From contig JAKFXJ010000268.1 of the NCBI GenBank assembly GCA_021731425.1, positions 1 through 12,253 on the forward strand: 12,253 nucleotides of DNA. Reading direction: 5' to 3'. This document shows, in pieces, positions 1-6,977 of the stretch (position 1 is its first letter; each line of letters opens with the position of its first letter). Source of the stretch: Limnohabitans sp. (lineage in GTDB: Bacteria; Pseudomonadota; Gammaproteobacteria; Burkholderiales; Burkholderiaceae_C). The notes under the pieces were generated by a model, which was not told the origin of the DNA, did no database searches, and was given only the letters and a program-made list of their open reading frames with translations. Position numbers and translations under genes: made by a program.

Positions 1-331
1 GCATTTTTTCGTTTAAGCTGGACCACAACTCGCTGTTCATCCAGCCGCCTTCGGCCGCAGATTCTTCTTCGGTGGGTGCGTAAACAGCACCCACGATGTC
101 GGCCATGGTGATTTTTTCAGCATTGCGCGACAGCGAATAACCACCGCCGGGCCCGCGTGTGCTTTCGACCAGACCATGCTGGCGAAGTTTGCTGAAAAGT
201 TGTTCCAGGTAAGACAACGAAATCTGGTGGCGTGTGCTGATGGCCGCCAGCGAAACGGGGCCACGGTCTTCTCGCAACGCCACATCGATCATGGCGGTGA
301 CAGCAAATCGGCTTTTGGTGCTCAAACGCAT
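1..331 (-). CDS. Rrf2/IscR-family transcriptional regulator, C-terminus beyond window
   Basis: The 110 visible residues are the N-terminal winged-helix DNA-binding domain of an IscR-type Rrf2 regulator. It opens [19 protein letters not shown], then has the recognition-helix stretch [10 protein letters not shown] (with Glu43, as in E. coli IscR) and the wing TRGPGGGY at about 58-65. IscR uses a [2Fe-2S] cluster bound by three cysteines and a histidine to sense Fe-S status. Here the stretch between AV (82-83) and ELW (101-103) is roughly seven residues shorter than in E. coli IscR, and there is no cysteine in the visible part. The start is ATG at 331, preceded by AGGAG (338-342, minus strand) at 6-nt spacing. 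The gene leaves the window leftward, so neighbours such as iscS cannot be seen. The family call is firm. I give no gene symbol because the missing ligands make orthology to iscR uncertain; it could be a cluster-free paralogue. Confidence 0.88.
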   Translation of the reverse strand, partial: MRLSTKSRFAVTAMIDVALREDRGPVSLAAISTRHQISLSYLEQLFSKLRQHGLVESTRGPGGGYSLSRNAEKITMADIVGAVYAPTEEESAAEGGWMNSELWSSLNEKM

Positions 332-415
332 GCTGGGCTCCTTTCTGCGTTTTGGTGACCTGCAAAAGCAGGCCATCCAGTGGGGTCAAGGCTGCAGGTT
401 GTGCAGAGTGACTGA

Positions 416-444
416 ACAATAATTTTCTCAGACTGTGTTGTCAG
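416..444 (-). promoter_or_regulatory. Candidate sigma70 promoter for the Rrf2/IscR-like gene
   Basis: On the minus strand a CTGACA -35 (439-444) and a TATTGT -10 (416-421) are separated by exactly 17 nt, about 85-113 nt upstream of the ATG at 331. The match to consensus is moderate and the assignment is by eye. A weaker TTGACC at 384-389 has no good -10. Confidence 0.35.
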
Positions 445-450
445 GTGGTG

Positions 451-465
451 ATAAACCGGGTTTAT
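451..465. promoter_or_regulatory. Perfect 15-bp palindrome, candidate operator
   Basis: ATAAACC and GGTTTAT form a perfect 7-bp inverted repeat around one central base. It lies just upstream of the candidate -35 (439-444, minus strand) of the Rrf2/IscR-like gene. The position and symmetry suit a dimeric regulator, possibly the gene's own product. The A/T arm followed by CC loosely recalls the half-sites that apo-IscR can bind, but this is inference. The rest of the 332-514 gap is AT-rich and shows no gene or convincing terminator. Confidence 0.35.
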
Positions 466-514
466 TCAAGGCTTAATCTAACTTATTTCAGCCTTTAAAC
501 GGATTAAAAACACA

Positions 515-1210
515 TTAAAACCTCTCGTGGCTTTCGGTCTGCCGCCATTGCCCCGGCTCCAGGGAGGCCAACCCGATGCGGCCCACGCGTTGGCGGCGCA
601 GGTCTTGCAGGGGGCACTGCTCGTCCAGCCAACGGCCCAGTTCCAGCCCGTCGATGTCTTTTCCGGCGATGCGCAGCACCGTGAGGGTGTCGGTTTGGCG
701 GTTGATGCTGGCGCGGATGCCCGGGCCGTTCAGGGCCTTGATCAGGCCCTCTTGCACCTCGCCGCCCACGGTGGCCATCCATTCTTGCTCCATGGGGCTG
801 CGGCGGTCTTCCAGGTGGCGCAGCACGCCCACGTCGTCCGAGAAGATGCACAGCCCGCTGGCCGGTTTGGCCAATGGCAGGGGCATTTGCATCTTGGCCA
901 GGCGCTCTGGGCCCCACAGGCCAGGCTGGGGGGCTTTGAGGCCCACGGTGTCTTGCAGCCAGGCCAGGTTGGCCACCCGGTGTGCGGGTTTGAACAGCAC
1001 CAAGGTCATGGGGGCGAGCGCGGCCATCGAGACCAGGCGGTTCACCAACACGGTTTGTTCGTCTCGGACACGTCGGGCCGGATCGGTCACGACTTTGCCC
1101 CCGACCTGCACGCCACCGGCCGCGATCAGGGCTTCGGCTTCGCGACGCGAGCAGTGTTGCTCGGCGGCCACGCGTTTGGCCAAGCGAATGCCTTCTTCAG
1201 AGGAAATCAT
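515..1210 (-). CDS. S4-domain pseudouridine synthase homologue (RluF/RsuA-like), probably catalytically dead
   Basis: This 231-residue protein has an N-terminal S4 RNA-binding domain at about residues 8-55 (GIRLAKRVA, CSRREAEALI, GGVQVGGK), followed by a region resembling the RsuA/RluB/RluE/RluF pseudouridine-synthase fold (LFKPAHRVAN; SGLCIFSDD). Active members carry GRLDxxTxGL with a catalytic Asp and a later Y in a KxYxV-like motif. Here the aligned stretch is LPLAKPASGL, with Ala114 at the Asp position, and QEWMATV puts Trp144 at the Tyr position. RNA binding is therefore plausible but pseudouridylation is doubtful. I chose the ATG at 1210, since an in-frame TTG at 1222 would add only four residues. 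A weak GAAAG precedes it. The gene lies 28 nt downstream of the NUDIX-MBL gene on the same strand and is likely cotranscribed. The fold call is fairly sure; loss of activity is inferred from a hand alignment. Confidence 0.8.
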   Translation of the reverse strand: MISSEEGIRLAKRVAAEQHCSRREAEALIAAGGVQVGGKVVTDPARRVRDEQTVLVNRLVSMAALAPMTLVLFKPAHRVANLAWLQDTVGLKAPQPGLWGPERLAKMQMPLPLAKPASGLCIFSDDVGVLRHLEDRRSPMEQEWMATVGGEVQEGLIKALNGPGIRASINRQTDTLTVLRIAGKDIDGLELGRWLDEQCPLQDLRRQRVGRIGLASLEPGQWRQTESHERF

Positions 1211-1238
1211 CAGTGCTTTCAAAAATGCTCAAAACGGA

Positions 1239-2885
1239 TCAAGACAGGGCTTGTTCGCGGATGTGGTCCACATGCGCTTGCAGCGAGCGAGCGGCCACCG
1301 GCCACAGGCGGGGCGGCACGTCGTCGTAGGCTTTTTCCACCCACTCTTGCAGGCTGCCTTGGGGCAGGGCCTGCATGGCGGCGGCGATTTTGGCTTCGCG
1401 CTTCAAGCGGTGTGCTTTCAGGTGGGTGATGGCTTGGTGGGCAAAGCCCAGCACATGGCCATGAGCGGGCAAGATGAATTCAATGCCCCCTGCCTCGCAG
1501 GCAGCAGCCAATTTGTCCAGCGAATCCAAATAGTCGCCCATGTGGCCGTCGGGCGGGTCGATCACGGTGGTGCTGCCGTTGAGCACATGGTCGCCAGAAA
1601 ACAGCAGGCTATCTTCTTCGAGCACCAAGCACAGGTGGTTGGCCGCGTGACCGGGCGTGTGCACCACGCGCAGGGTGTGGGTGATCTCGCCTTGGGCATC
1701 GATGCCCTGCAGCACCAGTTTTTCGCCATCGGCCAGTTCACGCTCGGGGGTGAAGCGGCTGTTGGCGCGGGAAGTGGGTTTGGAGGCCAGTCCCAGGATG
1801 GGCGGCTTGTGGGTGCACAGCGCCTGCAGCGGGGCCGCGCCGGGCGAGTGGTCCGGGTGGGAGTTGGTGCAGACAATGGCTTTGATCTGCCCGCCTGCGG
1901 CACGCCAGATGCGTTGCAGGTGCTCGTGGTCGGCCGTGCCGGGGTCGATGGCGATATAGCCGGTGTTCGGGTCGCCCACCAAATAGCTGTTGGTTCCGGG
2001 GCCGGTCATCACGCCGGGGTTAGGGGCGGTCAGGCGCTGCACGTTTTGCAGCAGCGGCACGGCTTGGTCGGTCCGCCAGTCCAGGTGGTGGTGGATTTGC
2101 CCGTCGGGCGTGACCAAGGCCAGCTCGCCAAACGGGGCTTCGTGCTCCATGTAACGCGCTTCGTTGCCTGCCAGCCAACCGGCACGGGGGCAGCTGGTCC
2201 ACAGCGGTTCGTCGTTGACGGCGCAGGCCTGAAGCACCGCGTCCACACTGGCAAAGGCTTTGAGGCGATCCAGTGTGCGGATGGTCGGGTAGACCATGAA
2301 GAAATCACCCGCTTCGTGGCGGGTCAGGGCATCTTGTGGGCGCACCCAGACGGGCTCGAACTGTTCCGACTCGTCGGCCACCGGGGTCTGGCCTTCGGGC
2401 ATGCGAGCCACCAAAAAGGGCACGTCAAAGCGGCGCGGCAGGTCACGGTCGGTGATCCAGTGGGCCAGCACAAAGACCTGCTCGGCAGCGAGGCTCAAGC
2501 CGCGGGCTTGGCATTGGGCTGCAAAAGGGCCTTTGCGGTCGATGGCCGCAATGTCATGCGCATCGGCCCAGCGCCCATCGGCATGGCGGGCGAACAAAAC
2601 ACCCAGCTCTTCAAAGCTCTCGCGGATGGCGGCAATGGCTTGTGTCAGGTGCATGTCGCTTTGCTTGGGGCGGCGCTGCGCCATGCCGTGGGCTTGGACA
2701 TCGGCGGTGTCGATGCCGCCGCCCGGGAACACATAGGCGCCGGGCGCGAAACTGGCCGTCATGGAGCGGCGGGTCATCAGCACTTCGATGCCTTGTGGCC
2801 CGTCGCGCAGCAGCAGCACGGTGGCGGCGGGGCGCAGGGGCGCGGGTTCACGTTGGGGATAGAGGAGTTGGGAGGTGCGTGCCAT
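1239..2885 (-). CDS. NUDIX hydrolase - metallo-beta-lactamase (LACTB2-like) fusion protein
   Basis: This 548-residue protein joins two hydrolase modules. Residues about 18-260 are a NUDIX domain of the NUDT19-like type: PGGGID at 54-59, then, after an insert, the core R88-E89-x-x-E92-E93-L94-G95. Residues about 275-490 are a metallo-beta-lactamase domain, and the last ~55 residues (from HRLKREAKI) resemble the winged helix of LACTB2. MBL ligands visible are H343, D345 and H346 (NSHPDH), H413 (TPGHAANH), D432 (FSGDH) and H475 (LPAHGH). The first histidine of HxHxDH is replaced by Asn341 (codon AAC). LACTB2 is an endoribonuclease and NUDT19-type enzymes cleave CoA-like nucleotides, but the substrate here is unknown. 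The start ATG lies just before the NUDIX fold, without a clear Shine-Dalgarno. The gene is divergent from dapF and followed by the S4 gene. Confidence 0.87.
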   Translation of the reverse strand: MARTSQLLYPQREPAPLRPAATVLLLRDGPQGIEVLMTRRSMTASFAPGAYVFPGGGIDTADVQAHGMAQRRPKQSDMHLTQAIAAIRESFEELGVLFARHADGRWADAHDIAAIDRKGPFAAQCQARGLSLAAEQVFVLAHWITDRDLPRRFDVPFLVARMPEGQTPVADESEQFEPVWVRPQDALTRHEAGDFFMVYPTIRTLDRLKAFASVDAVLQACAVNDEPLWTSCPRAGWLAGNEARYMEHEAPFGELALVTPDGQIHHHLDWRTDQAVPLLQNVQRLTAPNPGVMTGPGTNSYLVGDPNTGYIAIDPGTADHEHLQRIWRAAGGQIKAIVCTNSHPDHSPGAAPLQALCTHKPPILGLASKPTSRANSRFTPERELADGEKLVLQGIDAQGEITHTLRVVHTPGHAANHLCLVLEEDSLLFSGDHVLNGSTTVIDPPDGHMGDYLDSLDKLAAACEAGGIEFILPAHGHVLGFAHQAITHLKAHRLKREAKIAAAMQALPQGSLQEWVEKAYDDVPPRLWPVAARSLQAHVDHIREQALS

Positions 2886-2886
2886 G

Positions 2887-2946
2887 CCCCATTATCGGGG
2901 GACTGGAGGCCAGTTGTGATGTGGGCCAAAGGTGATAATCGCAGCC
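2887..2946. promoter_or_regulatory. Divergent promoter region between NUDIX-MBL gene and dapF
   Basis: The 61-nt gap contains a GATAAT -10-like hexamer on each strand: 2934-2939 (plus) and 2891-2896 (minus). Each ends 7 nt or less before the A of the corresponding ATG (2947 and 2885), so if used they would give nearly leaderless transcripts. The -35 elements are not recognisable. CCCC/GGGG arms at 2887-2890 and 2897-2900 flank the minus-strand hexamer as an inverted repeat. Confidence 0.35.
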
Positions 2947-3816
2947 ATGCACATTCGCTTTACCAAGATGCAAGGGGCCGGCAACGATTTTGTCGTGCTC
3001 GACGAGACGCAAGGCCGCCTGGGCCTCACCACGGCCCAATACCGCTTTTTGGCCGACCGCCACTTTGGTGTGGGGGCCGACCAGATCCTCACCGTGCGGC
3101 CCTCGCCCGCACCCGGGCTGGACTTTGAATACGTGATCCACAACGCCGACGGCGGTGAGGTCGAGCACTGCGGCAACGGCGCCCGTTGCTTTGTGCGCTA
3201 TGTGCGCGACAAGGGCCTGACCGACAAAAGCACCGTGCGTGTGAAGGTGCAAAAAGGCGAGATCGAGCTGCGCATGAACCCCGATGGCCGCGTCACGGTC
3301 GACATGGGTGCCCCCGTCTTTGACTGGACTCTTGTGCCCTTCAATCCCATCGGCCTCATCAGCGACCAGGTCAATGGCTGGCCGGTGTTCGATTTGGCGC
3401 TGGGCGAGTTGGGCATTGCCCGTGTGGGTGTGCTGTCCATGGGCAATCCGCATGCGGTGCAGCGCGTGGACGATGTGGACACCTTCCCGGTGCTGGCCCA
3501 AGGCCCGCTGATTGAAAAACATCCCGCCTTTCCGAATCGGGTGAACGCGGGCTTCATGCAGATCGTCTCGCGCAGCCAGATTAAGTTGCGGGTGTTCGAG
3601 CGCGGCGCGGGCGAGACGCTGGCCTGCGGCACCGGGGCCTGCGCGGCGGTAGTGGCGGGCATCCGCCAAGGTTGGCTGGACGCGCGAGTGGATGTGCAGA
3701 CCCACGGCGGCATGCTCACCATCGAGTGGGCGGGCCAGACCGACAGCCCGGTGCTGATGACCGGCCCGGCCACCTCTGTTTTTGAGGGCAGCATCGATGT
3801 GCCTGACTCACTTTGA
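2947..3816 (+). CDS. dapF: Diaminopimelate epimerase
   Basis: DapF is a PLP-independent cytosolic racemase that converts LL- to meso-diaminopimelate, the lysine precursor and the peptidoglycan residue added by MurE, whose gene begins at the other end of this window. The 289-residue product has the family opening [15 protein letters not shown], the first catalytic cysteine in HCGNGARC (Cys75) and the second in ACGTGAC (Cys227), along with GNPHAV and ERGAGET. The length is normal. I chose ATG 2947 over the in-frame GTG at 2932 because DapF proteins begin within a few residues of IRFTKMQ. A GGTG at 2931-2934 is a poor, distant ribosome site, so translation may be leaderless or weakly initiated. 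The gene starts a compact plus-strand unit with DUF484 and xerC, a gene order also known from gamma-proteobacteria. Confidence 0.97.
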   Translation: MHIRFTKMQGAGNDFVVLDETQGRLGLTTAQYRFLADRHFGVGADQILTVRPSPAPGLDFEYVIHNADGGEVEHCGNGARCFVRYVRDKGLTDKSTVRVKVQKGEIELRMNPDGRVTVDMGAPVFDWTLVPFNPIGLISDQVNGWPVFDLALGELGIARVGVLSMGNPHAVQRVDDVDTFPVLAQGPLIEKHPAFPNRVNAGFMQIVSRSQIKLRVFERGAGETLACGTGACAAVVAGIRQGWLDARVDVQTHGGMLTIEWAGQTDSPVLMTGPATSVFEGSIDVPDSL

Positions 3817-3840
3817 CCTTTTGAATTTCTGGAGCCCCGC

Positions 3841-4530
3841 ATGACCACGCCTGAACCCATGAGCCCGATCACCGAAGACGACATCGCCGACTACTTGGTG
3901 AACACGCCGGACTTTTTCGAGCGCCACGCCTCGCTCTTGGCCACCGTGCAGCTCACCCACCCGCAAAGCCACCGCGCGGTGGGCCTGCAAGAGCGCCAGG
4001 CACAAATGCTGCGCGACAAGATCAAGGGCCTGGAGCACCGCATCATGGACATGATCCGGCACGGCAACGAGAACATGATCTTGACCGACAAGCTGCACCG
4101 CTGGTCGTGCGAATTGCTGGTCACGCCCGAGGACCAGTTGGCCGCGTCGGCGGTGGAGAACATCCGCGAACTCTTTCAGGTGCCGCAAGTCGCCTTGCGC
4201 TTGTGGTCGCTGCAGGCAGAACATGCGCAGGCGGCCTATGCACAGGGCGTGACCGAGGCAGTGCAGACACTGGCCACCTCACTCGACCGGCCTTACGTCG
4301 GGCCGAATGCTGGGTATGAGGCTGTGCAGTGGCTGGACGAGCCGAAACAAGCCGCATCCTTGGCCCTGTTGGCTTTGCGTGCGGCCCCTGGGCAGCCCGC
4401 CTTTGGTTTGCTGGTGCTGGCCTCGCCCGATGCACAGCGCTTCAACAGCCAAATGGGCACCGACCTGCTGGAGCGCCTGGCCGAGCTGGCGGGTGCAGCT
4501 TTGTCGGTTTTGCAAGCGCCGCAGGATTGA
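3841..4530 (+). CDS. DUF484 family protein
   Basis: This 229-residue protein matches the DUF484 family (the E. coli YigA type), which is typically encoded between dapF and xerC, as here. It opens with an acidic stretch, ITEDDIADYLVNTPDFFERH, typical of the family. A helical segment follows at about residues 55-85 (LQERQAQMLRDKIKGLEHRI), and a GAF-like C-terminal half starts around residue 110 (VALRLWSL; FGLLVLASPD). No catalytic motif is visible and the biochemical function of the family is not known to me. ATG 3841 is supported by TGGAG eight or so bases upstream. It sits 24 nt after dapF and its stop is 3 nt before the xerC start, so the three are probably one transcript. Confidence 0.92.
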   Translation: MTTPEPMSPITEDDIADYLVNTPDFFERHASLLATVQLTHPQSHRAVGLQERQAQMLRDKIKGLEHRIMDMIRHGNENMILTDKLHRWSCELLVTPEDQLAASAVENIRELFQVPQVALRLWSLQAEHAQAAYAQGVTEAVQTLATSLDRPYVGPNAGYEAVQWLDEPKQAASLALLALRAAPGQPAFGLLVLASPDAQRFNSQMGTDLLERLAELAGAALSVLQAPQD

Positions 4531-4533
4531 TCC

Positions 4534-5523
4534 GTGTCGCAAGCGGCCAAGCCGGACGCAGCGGCCCTCGACCCGCTGGTCACCCGCTACCTGGACCATG
4601 TTCGCTTTGAAAAACGCTTGGCCGAGCGCACCTGCACCCTGTACCAACTGGATTTGATCCGTTTGGCTGACATGGCTTCGGCATCGGGTGTGCCTTTGCT
4701 GCAGGTGCAAAGCGGCCATGTGCGCCGCTGGGTGGCGCAGATGCACAGCGCTGGGCGCAGTGGGCGGGGCATTGCCCTCATCTTGTCGGGCTGGCGCGGG
4801 TTTTACACCTGGTTGGGGCGCGAGGGGCTGATTCCGCTCAACCCGGTGGCCGATGTGCGGGCCCCGCGTGTGACCAAGCCGCTGCCCAAGGCGCTGGGCG
4901 TGGACGAGGCGATGCAGCTGGCTGAACACGAAGAGGTGAATGACGACCCCTGGCTGGAAGCCCGCGATGCGGCCATGGTCGAGCTGCTGTATGGCTGTGG
5001 CCTGCGCATGGCCGAGCTGACCGGACTGGACGTGGTAGCTACCACCGAGGCCGCGCGTGCCGGGCGGGGTTGGATTGATTTGCAAAACGCCGAGGTGCAG
5101 GTGCAGGGCAAGGGCAGCAAGCGCCGCAGTGTGCCTTTGGGGCGTGCGGCCATCGAGGCGCTGACGCATTGGCTGGCCGTGCGGCCGCAGTTGCCGGGCA
5201 TGTTAACGCAGCCCACACCGGGGGCGTCCCCTTTGGCGCTGGCGCTGTTTCCCGGGCGGCACGGCACGCGCCTCACGCCCCGCGGTGTGGCTCAGCGCCT
5301 CAAGCGCCGCAGCTTGCTGGCGGGCCTGGCCACCCCGGTGCACCCGCACATGTTGCGCCACTCTTTTGCCAGCCATGTGCTGCAGTCCAGCGGCGATTTG
5401 CGGGCGGTGCAAGAGCTGCTGGGCCACGCCAACATCAGCACCACCCAGGTCTACACGCGGCTGGATTTTCAGCACCTGGCCAAAACCTACGATGCGGCCC
5501 ACCCCCGGGCCAAACGCAAGTGA
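4534..5523 (+). CDS. xerC: Tyrosine recombinase XerC
   Basis: XerC is the tyrosine recombinase that works with XerD at the dif site, under FtsK control, to resolve chromosome dimers before division. The 329-residue product has the N-terminal SAM-like core-binding domain (about 10-100) and the catalytic domain with all family residues: Arg158 (GLRMAEL), Lys193 (GKGSKRR), His272 and Arg275 (HPHMLRHSF), His298 (LLGHANI) and nucleophile Tyr307 (QVYTRLD). It is a little longer than typical XerC (~300), with extra residues near 170-185 and 215-235. The start is GTG at 4534, with AGGA of the ribosome site lying across the DUF484 stop. Position after dapF and DUF484 favours XerC over XerD. Neither dif nor any cargo gene is near, so it is a housekeeping recombinase rather than an integron or phage enzyme. 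Confidence 0.95.
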   Translation: MSQAAKPDAAALDPLVTRYLDHVRFEKRLAERTCTLYQLDLIRLADMASASGVPLLQVQSGHVRRWVAQMHSAGRSGRGIALILSGWRGFYTWLGREGLIPLNPVADVRAPRVTKPLPKALGVDEAMQLAEHEEVNDDPWLEARDAAMVELLYGCGLRMAELTGLDVVATTEAARAGRGWIDLQNAEVQVQGKGSKRRSVPLGRAAIEALTHWLAVRPQLPGMLTQPTPGASPLALALFPGRHGTRLTPRGVAQRLKRRSLLAGLATPVHPHMLRHSFASHVLQSSGDLRAVQELLGHANISTTQVYTRLDFQHLAKTYDAAHPRAKRK

Positions 5524-5642
5524 AGCCCCTTTCGGACCACTGGGCTGCGGTGTGAGGCCATGCCCGGTGCGCAGGCGCGGCGCTTGAATTCATCGCTACA
5601 CTCCCCAACTCTTGTTTTCTTGTCCTGAACTGGAATCGCGCC
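5524..5642 (+). promoter_or_regulatory. Intergenic leader/promoter region of the COG0523 gene
   Basis: This 119-nt gap separates xerC from the GTPase gene. A TACACT hexamer at 5597-5602 could be a -10 element, but no -35 fits at 16-18 nt. GGAA before the ATG at 5643 is a modest ribosome site. I see neither a terminator for xerC nor an AT-rich palindrome of the kind Zur binds, so readthrough from xerC is possible. Confidence 0.25.
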
Positions 5643-6740
5643 ATGTCCCTGATCCCCACCACCATCCTGACCGGCTTTTTGGGCTCGGGCAAAACCACCT
5701 TGCTCAAGCGCGTGCTGACCGAGGCCCATGGTCAGAAGATCGCCGTGATCGAGAACGAGTTTGGTGAGGAAAACATCGACAACGACATCCTGGTCTCAGA
5801 AACCGATGAGCAGATCATTCAGATGAGCAATGGCTGCATCTGCTGCACCATTCGAGAAGACCTGCGCGTGACCTTGCAGCTTTTGGCCGCCAAGCGCCGC
5901 AAAGGTTTGCTCAGCTTTGACCGCATCGTGATTGAGACCACGGGCCTCGCCGACCCCGGCCCAGTGGCGCAGACCTTTTTCATGGACGACGAGATTGCCG
6001 AGACTTTTTTGCTCGACTCGATCTTGACCTTGGTGGATGCCAAGCATGCCGCCCAGCAGCTCAACGACCGCCAAGAAGCACGCCGTCAGGTGGGCTTTGC
6101 CGACCAGATCTTCATCAGCAAGGCCGATTTGGTCTCGCCCCAGGATCTGGATGCTCTGCAACACCGCCTGAAACACATGAACCCGCGAGCCCCCCAAAAA
6201 GTGGTGCACTTTGGCGAGGTGGCCTTGTCTGAGGTGTTCGATCTCAAGGGCTTCAACCTGAACGCCAAGCTCGACATCGACCCGGACTTCCTGAAAGACG
6301 ATGCCCATGACCACGACCATGTGCACGGCGAGCATTGCGACCACCCGTCACACCAACATGAACACACGCACGACCACGAACACGGCGAGCACTGTGACCA
6401 CCCATCACATGCCCATGAACAGGGTCATCACCATCACCATGATGACGACGTGAAAAGCTTTGTTTTCCGATCGGACAAAGCCTTTGATCCAGCCAAACTG
6501 GAAGATTTTCTGGGGGCGATCGTCAATATTTATGGCCCCCGCATGCTGCGCTACAAGGGCGTTTTGAACATGCGCGGCACCGAGCGCAAGGTGATTTTCC
6601 AGGGCGTACACCAGCTCATGGGCAGCGATTTGGGCCCCATGTGGGCCGATGGCGAAACCAAAATGAGCAAGATGGTGTTCATTGGCATTGATTTGCCCAA
6701 AGATATCCTGCTGCAAGGCTTGGAGCAGTGTTTGGTCTGA
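5643..6740 (+). CDS. COG0523 (CobW/P47K) GTPase, putative zinc metallochaperone
   Basis: This is a G3E-family P-loop GTPase of COG0523, whose better-known members deliver zinc or other metals to target proteins. The 365-residue product shows Walker A GFLGSGKTT (11-19), the family metal-binding motif CICC (65-68), the switch region ETTGLADP (98-105), a guanine-specificity SKAD (159-162) and the CobW C-terminal domain after about residue 272. Between the domains lies a histidine-rich insert (about 221-266) with 21 histidines and two cysteines, built from a 19-residue tandem duplication and ending in five histidines. The insert probably stores or captures metal. ATG 5643 directly precedes the GTPase fold. 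The gene lies upstream of dksA, an arrangement I associate with Burkholderiales. The metal is not proven; zinc is favoured by the family and the His/Cys content, while cobalamin synthesis (CobW proper) is unlikely as no cob genes are near. Confidence 0.93.
   Translation: MSLIPTTILTGFLGSGKTTLLKRVLTEAHGQKIAVIENEFGEENIDNDILVSETDEQIIQMSNGCICCTIREDLRVTLQLLAAKRRKGLLSFDRIVIETTGLADPGPVAQTFFMDDEIAETFLLDSILTLVDAKHAAQQLNDRQEARRQVGFADQIFISKADLVSPQDLDALQHRLKHMNPRAPQKVVHFGEVALSEVFDLKGFNLNAKLDIDPDFLKDDAHDHDHVHGEHCDHPSHQHEHTHDHEHGEHCDHPSHAHEQGHHHHHDDDVKSFVFRSDKAFDPAKLEDFLGAIVNIYGPRMLRYKGVLNMRGTERKVIFQGVHQLMGSDLGPMWADGETKMSKMVFIGIDLPKDILLQGLEQCLV
6315..6428 (+). repeat. 57-bp tandem duplication encoding His-rich metal-binding units
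   Basis: Two contiguous in-frame 57-bp units (6315-6371 and 6372-6428) encode 19 residues each, sharing HGEHCDHPSH. About 15 of 57 bases differ, many at third positions, so the duplication is old and maintained rather than a recent slip. Each unit provides His and one Cys. Confidence 0.85.
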
Positions 6741-6774
6741 AGTCATGCACCATGTCAGGCTTTCGCTCTCGCTT

Positions 6775-6804
6775 GGGGTCTGATCTGGCTTTTAATCCGA
6801 CCCC
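6775..6804 (+). other. GGGGTC/GACCCC inverted repeat downstream of the COG0523 gene
   Basis: A 6-bp stem (6775-6780 with 6799-6804) encloses an 18-nt loop, 35 nt after the GTPase stop. No clear T-run follows, so an intrinsic terminator is doubtful. Confidence 0.2.
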
Positions 6805-6836
6805 CGACAAATTTTGACCGTTCTAGTCGCTACAAT
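6804..6836 (+). promoter_or_regulatory. Candidate dksA promoter (-10 TACAAT)
   Basis: TACAAT at 6831-6836 is a good -10 hexamer and implies a start near 6843. The -35 is poor: TTGACC at 6814-6819 lies only 11 nt upstream, and CCGACA at 6804-6809 is 21 nt away. The leader would be about 145 nt long. Confidence 0.45.
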
Positions 6837-6840
6837 CGCC

Positions 6841-6963
6841 CGCCGATGGCACCGCCTTTTGGGCGGCGCTGGCGAACCCCACAAGGTCTATAACAAGGGT
6901 TTGAGAAGCATATGAACAGGTTTCGGGTCGGCTGCGCAGGGACAGACGGTCAGAAGTCTGCCC
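6841..6963 (+). promoter_or_regulatory. Structured dksA mRNA leader with two stem-loops
   Basis: The first hairpin, 6841-6874, has an inner CCGCC/GGCGG stem (6852-6856 with 6862-6866), extended by GC/GC and an outer CGCC/GGCG with a bulge. It would sit at the very 5' end of the transcript. The second, 6939-6963, pairs GGG+CAGAC with GTCTG+CCC around an 8-nt loop, with one bulged A, and ends 12 nt before the dksA Shine-Dalgarno. Pairing was drawn by eye. Confidence 0.4.
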
Positions 6964-6977
6964 TTAGACACGGCTAG
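6912..6977 (+). CDS. Possible 21-codon leader peptide upstream of dksA
   Basis: A small ORF (ATG at 6912, TAG at 6975-6977) would encode the 21-residue peptide starting MNRFRVGCAG. GAG/AAG lies a few bases before the ATG. Its stop overlaps the AGGAG ribosome site of dksA, and dksA begins 10 nt later in another frame, the usual geometry for translational coupling. It also contains the second leader hairpin. There is no family match, and an ORF this short can arise by chance. Confidence 0.25.
   Translation: MNRFRVGCAGTDGQKSALRHG

Noticed and set aside
427..448. Possible type 1 IscR site (CTGAC...AGTC) before the regulator gene
   Set aside because: The spacing between the half-sites is one base short of the known consensus and the outer arms do not match.
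466..495. Possible terminator after the S4 gene (GGCT/AGCC)
   Set aside because: There are only four base pairs around a loop of about 16 nt and no proper T-run.
576..3128. 850-codon open frame on the plus strand
   Set aside because: It lies antisense to the S4 and NUDIX-MBL genes, which have clear family motifs. Its translation shows no domain and is the expected shadow in high-GC DNA.
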